A DNA stretch of 64,000 nt from Diphasiastrum complanatum (Eukaryota > Streptophyta > Lycopodiopsida > Lycopodiales > Lycopodiaceae): assembly GCA_029204225.1 (NCBI GenBank), contig MU831851.1:36539-100538 (forward strand), read 5' to 3'. The notes under the pieces were generated by a model. The model saw nothing but the letters and a program-made list of their open reading frames with translations, was not told where the DNA came from and did not search any database. The translations under genes and the position numbers were made by a program. Shown here piece by piece: positions 54,537-64,000 of the stretch; position 1 is the first letter of the stretch; every line of letters starts with the position of its first letter.

Positions 54537-55485
54537 GCCAGGGGATGGAATCACTATTTGTGATCCATGATATCTTTGATATTGTTTTAGGAGTTGAGGA
54601 GGAGCCTCAAGCTTCCCAAGAACAATTAAAATACAAGAAGAGGGCTAGATTAGCCTTACATTTTTTTAAGTTGAATGTCATAGCAATGACCTCTTGAAGG
54701 AGGTGGCTTCTTGTGCCTCATCAAAAGAGTCTTCGGATTCAATAAAGAATATTTATGGATCTAATAACACTTCAAGAGTGCTTATGGTAAGAAACTTGAT
54801 CTTGCAAAGCATGAGGGGAAGTGGAGAAAATGGACAAGAGTATGTCCTAAGGATAAAATCTTTGAACAAGGAATTGGGATCTATAGGAGAGAAGATCCAA
54901 GACAATGAACTAGTACAAGTAATTTTGAATGGATTAGGAGATGAGTTCTCTAATCTAGTTCAATCTTTTGCTATTCAAAACCAACTTCCATCCATTGATA
55001 AATTGCATAATGTTCTTGTGGCCGAGGAGAGTAGGCTTCTACACCTCAAAACAAGAATGGGGTCCTTGTCACTACATAATGGTGATGAGAAAGCAAACTT
55101 CACATCAAAAGGCAAAAAAAAGACTCATCCTTTCAAGAAGTTCCAAGGCAAGGAGGCTGAGGCAAAGGATGGAGGATCTACCTCCAAAGGGAAGCAAAAG
55201 AACAAAGCCAAGCTTAAGTATTTCTTTTGTGGGAAGAAAGGACACTTTGCTTCCGAATGTTATAAGAAGAAGAATGCACAAGGGAGTGAAGATCAAGGCA
55301 ACCTTGCACAAGGGGAGGAGGAAGATGATGGCTTCAACACATCCTTGACAGTAGCATCTACACCAAGATCAAGCCAAGAGACATGGTGGATTGATAGTGG
55401 GGCTAGTTCCCACATGTCATTCAACAAGCATTATTTTTCTACTCTACTTTATTGTAATGATTCTAAGAAGTCAATCTACATGTGA
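54537..55485 (+). pseudogene. Copia Gag and protease start (family A)
   Basis: Homology to the edge element starts near 54537. A frameshift near 54690 leads to an open stretch with E-K-I-Q-D-N-E-L-V-Q-V-I-L-N-G-L-G, L-P-S-I-D-K-L-H-N-V-L, the knuckle Y-F-F-C-G-K-K-G-H-F-A-S-E-C (first Cys of CCHC replaced by Tyr) and W-W-I-D-S-G-A-S-S-H. The Gag N-terminus, 5' LTR and PBS are absent. Confidence 0.9.
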
Positions 55486-56350
55486 TCAAGAATGTAAGAT
55501 AGATGGCATAAGATCTATTCCATTATGTTTAGGATCATCTAAGAGGATAGATCTTGATAATGTTTTGTATGTTCCATCCATTACAAAAAAATTGCTTTGT
55601 GTTGGTCAATTAATGGACAATGGACTAGATGTACATTTCAAGAATGGAGTGTGTTCCATCTTGAAAAGTGATAAGTGCATAGATAGTGGCATTAAGCAAG
55701 GAAGACTCTTTAAGTTGGATGCTAATGTGGCTATTGAAAGTGTGAATATGGTTAGAGAGGAGTTGACTCAAGTGGAGCTTTGGTATAATAATCTTCAATC
55801 AATGGAATCCATGGCATCAAAGCAGCTAGCTCTCGGCCTACCAAAAGCTTTCAAGAAGTGTGGCAAAGTGTGTGAGGCATGTGGCCTTGCAAAGTCACAC
55901 AAGACTTCCTACAAGAGATCTTTGACAAGATCTACCTCACCTTTAGATCTTATTCATTCTAATGTACATGCTTTTTCTCATGAAAGTAATGGAGGTGCCT
56001 TAATGTATGTGACTTTCATAGATGATTGTACTAGATACACTTGGATTGAATTATTGCCTAACAAAGGCCTTGTATATGAATCTTTTGTAAAGTTTAAGTC
56101 TCTAGTGGAAAAGCAAATTAGTTCTTGCATTGAAGTTCTAAGGTGTGATAATGGAGGAGAGTATATCTCCAACAAGATGAGAGACATTTGTGAGATCAAT
56201 GGCATTAAGAGAGAGCTCACTTTTTCCTACACCCCCCAACAAAATGGGGTGGCTGAGAGGAAAAATAGGAGCCTTTGTGAATGTGCAAAGTCTTTAAGAC
56301 TTGATGCATCTCTACCCATCACTTTTTGGGAGGGCCATAACTTGTGCTAA
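55391..56350 (+). pseudogene. Copia protease end, pre-integrase and integrase (family A)
   Basis: The true frame enters near 55500: I-P-L-C-L-G-S-S-K-R-I-D-L-D-N-V-L-Y-V-P-S, then V-E-L-W (the H-x4-H part is lost). Next come C-E-A-C-G-L-A-K-S-H, H-S-N-V-H (first Asp replaced by Asn, as in the edge copy), R-C-D-N-G-G-E and N-G-V-A-E-R-K-N with Glu intact. A shift near 56335 ends it. Confidence 0.9.
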
Positions 56351-56802
56351 TTACTTATGTAATAGGCTTCCTAGTATGCTATTGGTGGGATCTCACCATT
56401 TCAAGCATTGTTTGGCAATAAGCCCAATGTAAAAGATTTTAAAGTATTTGGATGTATATGTTATGTCCACATTCCTTTCAAACTAGAAGGAAAAAAGGTA
56501 AAATTGCCTTCAAAGGAATATTTGTAGGCTATGGTGAAAATAGCAAAGGATATAGGATATTTGATCCTATTTCAAGCAAAGTAAAAGCTAGCAAGGATGT
56601 CTTATTTGATGAATCTCAAAGTTACAAGATGTCTCCAAATGCATCTAATCTTTTAGGTGATGAAGATCTTGCAACACTTGAGGAGGAGCCTCTTGAAAAT
56701 GATCTTTTGGAAGATCAAAATCAAGTTTCGAAGGGGCCGAGAAGATCCACAAGGAGAAAGGCCCTAATAGATAATAAATTCTTTGTTAATTTGGGTACAT
56801 AA
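56350..56802 (+). pseudogene. Copia integrase C-terminus and linker (family A)
   Basis: It contains F-V-G-Y-G-E-N-S-K-G-Y-R, F-D-P-I-S-S-K-V-K and D-V-L-F-D-E-S-Q, then an acidic linker ending R-R-S-T-R-R-K. It stops at 56802 and RT does not follow; an oppositely oriented element begins within 30 bases. Confidence 0.85.
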
Positions 56803-56832
56803 AGTACACCATCCAATTGTCTAGTAATGTCG

Positions 56833-57195
56833 TTAGGGAATTGAAGTCGAACAGTGCCTTGGCCTTTGACTTTGTGGGTGCTTGAGGTGCCAAAGAAAAT
56901 GCACTTTGAGTCTGTTGTTGTGAGGGAAAACGTTCTTACATGGTGTCATATGTTGTGCAGCACCTGAATCAAGGTACCATTGATAGGCATCTGTATTTGG
57001 TTGATCTTGTACCATCAGCACCTTGTCATCCTCTTGGAAATTTTTGACAAAGTTGTACACTTCGTCTTGGTGCTGCTGCATCTTCTTCCTTGCTTTGTTG
57101 TATTTGAGGATGCGACAATCCTTTATGTCGTGATTGGCTCTTTTGCAATACCTGCAAAAGAGTTTGGTTTTGAATGAGTGTTGTTGACGACGGTA
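56833..57195 (-). pseudogene. Copia zinc knuckle and protease start (family C-like, minus)
   Basis: It shows a knuckle with C-R-Y-C-K-R-A-N-H-D-I-K-D-C near 57150, a Gln-rich stretch, and Y-L-D-S-G-A-A-Q-H-M-T near 56990 (protease Asp in D-S-G-A). It is cut at 56833. Confidence 0.83.
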
Positions 57196-57890
57196 CTATT
57201 GTTGCAATTGTTGCATTGAATCCGACTGCTCTGCCTTCATCTTCTTGTCCTTGAAGTTCTTCTTATTGGATTTCTTCTTATTAGAGTACAATGCCATTGA
57301 CTTGGTACTCGTTGTGGATAAGCTATTTCTCCTTACTTCTTCCTGTAATAGGCTTGTTGTCAGCTTCTGGAGAGACAGCGCAGGAGTATTGTTCAGAAGC
57401 AACACTAGGTCGTCGTAGGAGAATGGAAGACTGGCAAGAAGAGACATTGTTGAGTCTTCTTCTGAAATAGGAGAACCTATGATAGCAAGTTGATTCAGCA
57501 ACTGTTTGAATTCATTCAGGTGATCGCTGACTGAGTTGCCTTCGCTCATCTTGAGTGTTAGGACCTTCTTCCTCAAAAAGAGACAAGTCGATATATCTGA
57601 AGTCTCGTACATACTTGTAAGAATATCCCACATTTCTTTGGAAGTGGTGTTGTTTGATACCTGAGTGTCCTTTAGATTTAAGAATACAATGGCAAGTGCT
57701 TTGCCATCCTTTGCTTCCCATGCTGGAAGCAGTTCAGGTTCTGCGGATTTGGCTGTTGAATCGCTTACATATCCCCATAGCTCCTTCTCGATTAAGAACA
57801 TCCTCATCTTGAATTTTCACATGTGGAAATCATCTTCGTTGAACTTATTGATCAGACAAATCTCTCAGGATGAACCTTCTATTCTAATCG
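57196..57890 (-). pseudogene. Copia Gag (family C-like, minus)
   Basis: An open frame of 203 codons from 57807 has the UBN2-like core (E-M-W-D-I-L-T-S-M-Y-E, L-L-A-S-L-P-F-S-Y-D-D-L) and a Lys-rich tail. The natural start lies further right, near 57890. There K-F-N-E-D-D-F-H-M is followed by a stop at the conserved Trp, so the first ATG of the open part is internal. Confidence 0.9.
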
Positions 57891-57999
57891 AGGAACAGAG
57901 ATTACACAAACAGAATATGAACAAGCTCTGAAAAAACAAGAACGTATTAGGTTCTTATACATGTAGATACCTTCAACTTTAGTAATCTAAAAAACCAGT

Positions 58000-58011
58000 G
58001 CTCTGATACCA
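58000..58011 (-). other. Primer-binding site, initiator tRNA-Met type
   Basis: The minus strand reads TGGTATCAGAGC, four bases inside the LTR at 58016. Confidence 0.92.
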
Positions 58012-58015
58012 ATCC

Positions 58016-58443
58016 TGTTGGCTTGGATGTTGATGCTAGTTGATAAAAAGAAATTCCTATTAAAGAATCTCAAATCACTTGGATAACGGATATTAATGAG
58101 CTACTCTGATGAGAGTATCAGTATAGGTGTCTTAGACAACTGTTCAGATAAATTGCGAAAACTATTAGGCATCTAAGACAGCCATGCAATTCACTAATTC
58201 TGATATTCTGATGTAAAGGAATATAATTACAATTAGGTGTCGAGGACAACCATACATTCCCTTGTCTGTGATATTGCGGAAGAAGAGTGAGAGTTACTTA
58301 ACATTCAACAAGAACATAAGGAAATGGAATCATAGCGAATCTGTATATTAGTGTTGTAAAACAACGATCAAACCACAAAACAATAGTGTTGATAAGCGCG
58401 TGATCCTACTAACAAAAACAAAACAATAGCTATCGCTTGAATA

Positions 58444-58497
<54 letters not shown>

Positions 58498-59091
58498 GAT
58501 CACTAACTCTAAGAAGTCAGTTACTGAAAGACCAATTTCGGTCGTAGATCTCTGTCTATTTCATGTATCATCTGACGAATCAACTTTTTGAATCTCTATC
58601 TCCCTTCAATCGCTCATTTACATTTATAACAACTGGAAGATCTTGTATTATTCTATCTTTCTGTTTACAAGATTGCTTAATAGCTAATTAACTGACTAAT
58701 TAGAACAGTTATTATTGGAGCGTAAAGACGTAGATAGTCTGTGCTTGGAATCCTATATAGTTTTGCAGAGTGTCGTATTTTTCGTATTTTTCACATTTTA
58801 TGCAAAGCAGTGTCGCTTTGCTAGAAGTGTCTGAAATGGCCTAAAAACTAAGTTAACACAAGTGTCGCAAAACACTTACTTGGTCAGGATGGCGCGAAGG
58901 TGACAAAGGACAATGTCGAAGTTTTCGAATGTGGAAATTCCTAAGTAAAAATACAAATTGTAGCGACAATTAGTGTAAAAATACAGACTGTTGAAAAACA
59001 GTTCATTCTCTACAGACTACTTGAGAGAGTGATTTACATGAAAAGGAAATAGGGCAGTTAGAATGAGTAGGAGTAAGATTAAACTCCAACA
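58016..59091 (-). repeat. 5' LTR (1,076 bp) of the family C-like minus element
   Basis: The termini TGTTGGCTTGG and AAACTCCAACA give a 6-bp inverted repeat TGTTGG. It carries a (TC)n microsatellite at 58447-58495. The element is truncated at 56833, so there is no 3' LTR to compare. Confidence 0.82.
58447..58495. repeat. (TC)n microsatellite inside an LTR
   Basis: About 24 uninterrupted TC units. Confidence 0.98.
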
Positions 59092-60719
59092 TACCCAAAT
59101 TAGTTGTAGTGCATAAACCTTATTCTCTTGTTTTGTTGAGCAAAAATTGATTAATTATAAAGTCTACCATAGAAATTGGAAATTCAAAAATGACAATCAT
59201 ACTTCCATAAAGTCAATTATAAAAATGGTGGAAATTTTATTGAGAACTTGTCCAAATACCACTCACTCATTGGATAGAAATAGTAAAGTGGCTTCAGATG
59301 GACTTATACCCTATGGATAGAGGTAGACAAGTTGTATGAACAAATAGACAAGAGGTAGGCAGATATCTAATGTTTAGACACATTTCCCAAGGTTAATGGC
59401 TTCAAGTTTCACATAAATATTTATCCTATGAATACAAATTAGTTGGAATATGTCCAATATTTGAATCCTAAGAATACCTAGAATACATAATTACTACAAT
59501 TGGAAATCAATTATCTGATATTTAAAATTTGATACCACACATTGAAGATTAGGAGCAACTATTTATACTAAATCAAGTTAAGTTCATCCAGTAGGATAGT
59601 TAATCAAGTTGTAGATCGCAATTGGTAGTTAGTCATAAATGCATTGTCTTCCATCCAGTTAGGACTTTTTGGAAATTTACTTGCAAAGTAGTTAGGTCAA
59701 GTCTATAGCTTCCTATTAGGCAGAACGTAACTATCATCCTTCGACATGTTAGACTCTTTCGACTTTCGTCGGAGTCATCCAATATGTCGGAGGTTGTCTA
59801 ATATGTCAAAGCCACCTGATGAGTGATTCCCGAGTATTTATGCAGATAGTGTAGAAACACAAATAAGGCTGCTGAACTACATAATAAAATGGATGTAGAT
59901 TAAAGATCGATTATTTGGATGAATCACTCCAGATAGTAGAATAATCCAACAGTAACCAATGTCCAAACAACTAGTAGCAATGCCCCCGTAGATGTGTATT
60001 ATATTGTTTCCTATAACTATCTATAACCAATTAGTCACATAAATACTTTAACCTATAAGGCATTGTAACCACTCTACGGTCTCTTGGAATTTGGTAAGCT
60101 CCCATAAAAGTCCCTTTACGCCTCTTAATTAACATAATTAATCCAATAAAATTGATATTTCTCGTCTATCTTAATTTTTTAACAAAATAGTTATCAAAAA
60201 AGTCATATTAAGAGTATGGCATAAAATTGGCCAAGTACAATATGGCACAATTAAATCTTTAGCTAGCATATATCTTGTGGCCAAGAAAATAAGCGAATTT
60301 GACCAAGCTCTTAGTGTATCATTTTCTTCTTCTTCCTTGAATGAACTACACTTCTATCCTCATCACCATCAGACTCCATAGTGTAAGTATGTTGTAGTGT
60401 CCACTGAATGACAAACCCAGCCATCAACATCAATGGTGGATTTCTTAACAACAGAAGAAGTAGCAACACTTTTTAGCAACTGTACAGTCTCATAGCCAAA
60501 GACAAATTAGGTAGTGGCTGTGACGTCGATTGTAAAGGTACTCAAACAGAAAGAGTTATTCCAATTTGAGCAATAGAATGTTGTTGAATCTAAAAAAATA
60601 ATAGATTATCCTTATCATCTACCAACCCTACTCTATATGTAGGCATTTTGGCAATTAAGGATATTTTTGTTGAGATATGTGGTAATTAAGGATATTTTTG
60701 TTTCGATATGTGTTTTAAG
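59092..60719. other. Unassigned AT-rich sequence
   Basis: No gene. 60653-60682 and 60684-60713 form a small tandem duplication of AATTAAGGATATTTTTGTT. 59750-59810 has short TATGTCGGAG/TATGTCAAAG repeats. Confidence 0.4.
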
Positions 60720-61580
60720 ATTTGTTACATCTCATTGTCGAGATTTATCTTGATGATTTAGGTGTACATTCTTCCGCAGACAAACACCTTGAAGCCCTTG
60801 AAAAGATATTCATTCGCTGTCAAAGGTTTGGTATGTCACTAAACCCTGAAAAATGTCAAATCTATCCCATGGATGTGTGCTCGGACATATTATTTCCAAG
60901 GATGGTATTTCTACCAATCCTTCTAAGATCAAGGTTATAGTTTTGATGCCTTTACCCGTAATAGTGAAAGAATTTTACATCTTCTTAGGCCATATTAACT
61001 ACTACTGCATCTTCATAATCGACTACGCTGGTAAGGCTAGACTCATTTATTTAGTTGTGGTTGACCCTAGATTGACCGAGGAACGCATATAGTTTTTGAG
61101 GAATTAAAAATAGCACTTACCACCAAACCCATACTTTGTTTTCCAGATTACACGAAGGAATTCCATGTGCATACCAACGCAAGTAAGTATGCCATAGGAG
61201 GTGTCCTAGCACAACCAGACGAATATGGAAAAGATTTTTCGATACGTTTCTTGAGCAGACAATTGGTGCCTATTGAAGTAAACTATATAACAACAAAGCG
61301 AGAAGCACTAACCATGGTCTACGTTGTACAAGAACTCTGATACTATTTGCTAGGCCAAATCTTTGCTTTCTATACAGACCATCAAGCAATGTTATATATT
61401 GTAAGTAAATCATGTAAAACTGGACGCATAGCTAGATGGCTCTTAATACTTGAGGAATTCACATTTTGCGTCGTCGTTAGGAAAGGCACACAATAGTTCA
61501 TGGCCGACCACCTTTCCAGAGTTTCCAATGCTAAAAGACTGATGCACTAGTCAACAACTGAATTAGGAGCAGCAATTGAA
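60720..61580 (+). pseudogene. Ty3/gypsy RT C-terminus and RNase H
   Basis: RT catalytic loop I-Y-L-D-D-L-G-V-H-S (both Asp kept), then R-F-G-M-S-L-N-P-E-K-C, G-H-I-I-S-K-D-G-I and F-L-G-H-I-N-Y-Y. RNase H follows: F-H-V-H-T-N-A-S (first catalytic Asp changed to Asn), F-L-S-R-Q-L, N-Y-I-T-T-K-R-E-A-L, Y-T-D-H-Q-A-M-L-Y and A-D-H-L-S-R. Frame changes near 60880 and 61090 and two stops (near 61340 and 61496) inactivate it. No LTR, integrase or gag is linked. Confidence 0.9.
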
Positions 61581-61687
61581 TGAACGAGCTATGGCATGGA
61601 GAGAGAAATGGGTTTTCTGTTCTGCTTTGGTTTTTATAGTTTTATGTGTCGTCGATGCACCTCAGCAAACCTCAACCGTAAGATTGC

Positions 61688-62323
61688 ATCGTGATTGCAC
61701 AGATCAGACGAGTTAACTCGTTGTTCTTAAATACCTGCAACTTTTTTTCAAGTGTATTTAGAAGTTGTCTTAAATGGCATAATTTTTTGTACTTTCAAAG
61801 ATTATGAGCAATAAATATTTTACAAATTTGTAAGGTGTTATTACTATTTTTAATAATCTTGAGAAGCACCTTACAAAAATGTAAGGTTCATTTGCTATTT
61901 TTAAAAAGTCGGACAGATTCCAATCTGTTATTTTTGAAAAGTCAATATTCTAAAAACTAAAAAAATTAAAAAAAAAAACTACTGGTACTTACGGCGGGGA
62001 AGGTTCCCGCCCTAGGGCCTTCCCTTATACATAACCCTAATCTCACATGAGCCCTAGATTGTCATGCTTTTCATTTTGAAGTCTCATTTTCACATCTTTT
62101 GAAGGAGTTGAGAACATCTAGGGTATCTTATGTGTAAGAGCACCTTTCCATGCTCACGCCGCTCACCCGAGCATGGCGATGTCTACCAACCACACGGGTG
62201 ATGATGTAAGGTGACGCATAGCCCAAGTGAGGGGTGAACATGGAAGGGCCTCTAAGGTTTTGGCTAAAACAAAAGGTTTAGTATGGGATAAACTAAACTG
62301 CATGTGTCCATCAACAAAGCGAG
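61688..62323. repeat. Inverted repeat arm 2 (partner 36158-36606)
   Basis: Reverse complement of the arm at 36.2-36.6 kb, interrupted by about 250 extra AT-rich bases at roughly 61745-61990. Confidence 0.8.
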
Positions 62324-62931
62324 GTATCAGTGACCAGCACTAAACCAATCCTGAACTTAGGATTTATGAAAATACATGTACACATTCTAGAAACAAACCT
62401 CTACATTTATTGATGAATCTGTTGACAATGGGGTGGGAATCAATGGAGGTCAGAACATACCTTAAAATATCTGGATCTGTTCAAGGCACTATACCATCTT
62501 TTATTCTGAGGGTCCATTCCGACCTCTTCTCTTACATTCAAAAACAGATCTCTTGTAATAATTGCCAATTTTGCCTAAACACTACTAGATTATGAACAAA
62601 ATGTGACTCTAACATCGGCACATTATTTAGATTATTTCACCACATTGAGGCCTTCATGCTGACTTCTTGATTATGTTTGTCATTGAAATGATGACACTTC
62701 TCCACTAGTATTTTTATGAACCCACTGGGGAACTCCATAGTTGGCCTAAGAAAAAAAATGATCCCAACTCTCAACAATTCATGGTATACATAATTAATGT
62801 TTCACAAGCTTACTAGTTTCTACTTTGATTTGTGAAATCTTAATCTAGTCCTGTTCTTTTAAATTACAGGATCATAATTTATGTATTGTGTATTGGTTAA
62901 GTTTCATGCTTAGAAATAGAGAGCGAGGGGA

Positions 62932-62935
<4 letters not shown>
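62324..62935. other. Unassigned sequence
   Basis: No motif seen on either strand. Confidence 0.4.

Positions 62936-63008
<73 letters not shown>
62936..63008. repeat. (GA)n microsatellite, about 73 bp
   Basis: About 36 uninterrupted GA units. Confidence 0.98.
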
Positions 63009-63010
<2 letters not shown>

Positions 63011-63383
63011 GAGGGAATTAACACTACCAATCCTAGGAAGGTGTGTAGCCCTTGTTTTCTTTCGATAAAGATGTGGGTCAAATGTTTCTTGTTGGATGAT
63101 AAGGTTCCACGAGAAAGCCCAAATAACGAAGGGAGGGGAGCATGTGGTGACATTCTGAAATAGGTATATAACCATACGTTCAGGAGTTTTGATTAGCACT
63201 CTCCTCATGTGTGTTTAGATTTCAGGGTTTAGGGTGTGTGTGTGATCATGAATGTGCATGTGCATGTGATGCCATTCATTTATGTTTCATGATTTGTTAG
63301 ATTTAATTTATTCATGTATGTGTGGGCGTAGTGTGGTTCCCGTATCATAGTCCAAGCTATTATAGGTATTGAGTCAAAAGCTT

Positions 63384-63721
63384 ACGAGGGCAATACTAAC
63401 ATATAAATCACTTTTCAATCTATAATTAACCACATACCCTAAACCCTAACAATATTGGTGATTACACGAATCCATTGAGGATGCAAAGGGGGCTAACTAG
63501 TTTCACAATCGAATTGTCTGTTCCAATAGGGGTGTCTCGCCTCAAAATGACGACACCAAAGAGGCATATGGTGTGGCAGGTCATGGATGTTCTTGAACCT
63601 CATGGTTCACCACGTCGAAATGAGAAAAGTGTGTCTGCTACTTCAAACTCAATAACTCTAAAAGGTTGTATGAGGTTTATCTGGATTCTAACAAGTGTCC
63701 ACATGTAACCACTTTGAAGTG
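63384..63721. repeat. Direct repeat, copy 2 (partner 53082-53418)
   Basis: Same orientation as copy 1. It ends at TTTGAAGTGT, where family C LTR sequence in minus orientation takes over. Confidence 0.88.
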
Positions 63722-63810
63722 TTTGAAAACAGTTAAACTTTTGAACTATGCAACTGTCACATTTCAGGGAAATGCGAAAGAAGTTGAAGTTGTTGAAAAC
63801 ATAGTGTATT
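63722..63810 (-). repeat. Family C LTR fragment, inverted
   Basis: Matches the reverse complement of about 32410-32500 (TTTCAACAACTTC, CATTTCCCTGAAATGTGACA on the minus strand). Confidence 0.8.
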
Positions 63811-64000
63811 TTTGCAAACTGTCGTAAAAGTAATGTATTTGTGCAAACTTATTTTAAATGTTAATTTCGTGGAAGTTGTTGAAGATGGGCCAAGTCTTCA
63901 ATGACTTCAAGTTATTGAGCTTAAACATCTAAACTCGAAATTATGATAGGATTGGTTTACCCTTTGCTGGAGATCAGTCGGAAGCCCTTGTAGACGTTCT

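Overview
This looks like a nuclear stretch of a seed plant genome with a large load of retrotransposons. The support is at least ten decayed Ty1/copia polyproteins of plant type (UBN2-like Gag, CCHC knuckle, D-S-G-A protease, HHCC pre-integrase domain, Y-V-D-D reverse transcriptase), three Ty3/gypsy remnants, repeated primer-binding sites matching TGGTATCAGAGC (initiator tRNA-Met), long AT-rich spacers, (GA)n microsatellites and one plant-style GT-AG exon. I cannot name the species. No bacterial operon, CRISPR, rRNA or tRNA gene was seen.

Layout. 1-3405: minus-strand Copia running off the left edge, with PBS and 5' LTR. 3915-9607: nearly complete minus-strand Copia with two 646-bp LTRs that differ at about ten positions; its Gag N-terminus is absent and a 655-bp TG...CA solo-LTR-like insertion with a perfect 5-bp duplication splits its reverse transcriptase. 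9616-11478: unassigned, with a perfect 18-bp-arm hairpin. 11479-12025: one copy of a repeat seen again at 50465-51016. 12454-16824: an unusual minus-strand LTR element with LTR, PBS, two CCHC-like knuckles and a long ORF built from duplicated modules, with no recognisable protease, integrase or reverse transcriptase core. 16826-23960: a mosaic of Copia fragments on both strands and an in-frame minisatellite. 24060-24640: decayed Gypsy RT. 28519-34848: three Copia remnants, two of them fairly complete. 36158-38770: candidate 5' part of a host gene, with a local tandem duplication of its coding exon. 40599-46523: Gypsy element with an apparent internal inversion through its 5' LTR. 46524-53420: mostly unassigned repeats plus an unrecognised decayed coding region (52395-53074). 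53751-59091: a 130-bp (AG)n tract, a plus-strand Copia, and the 5' part of a minus-strand Copia with a 1,076-bp LTR. 60720-61580: Gypsy RT/RNase H. 61688-64000: dispersed repeats shared with earlier parts of the window.

How the parts relate. Most coding sequence is dead: premature stops (several at conserved Trp positions), frameshifts, internal deletions just after the Gag zinc knuckle, two apparent intra-element inversions and nested insertions. The best candidate for something undescribed is the modular ORF at 12.5-14.4 kb in an otherwise pol-less LTR element. The unrecognised minus-strand coding remnant at 52.4-53.1 kb is second. A further pattern is a CACRTGTG-centred palindrome that recurs in the LTRs of several otherwise different elements.
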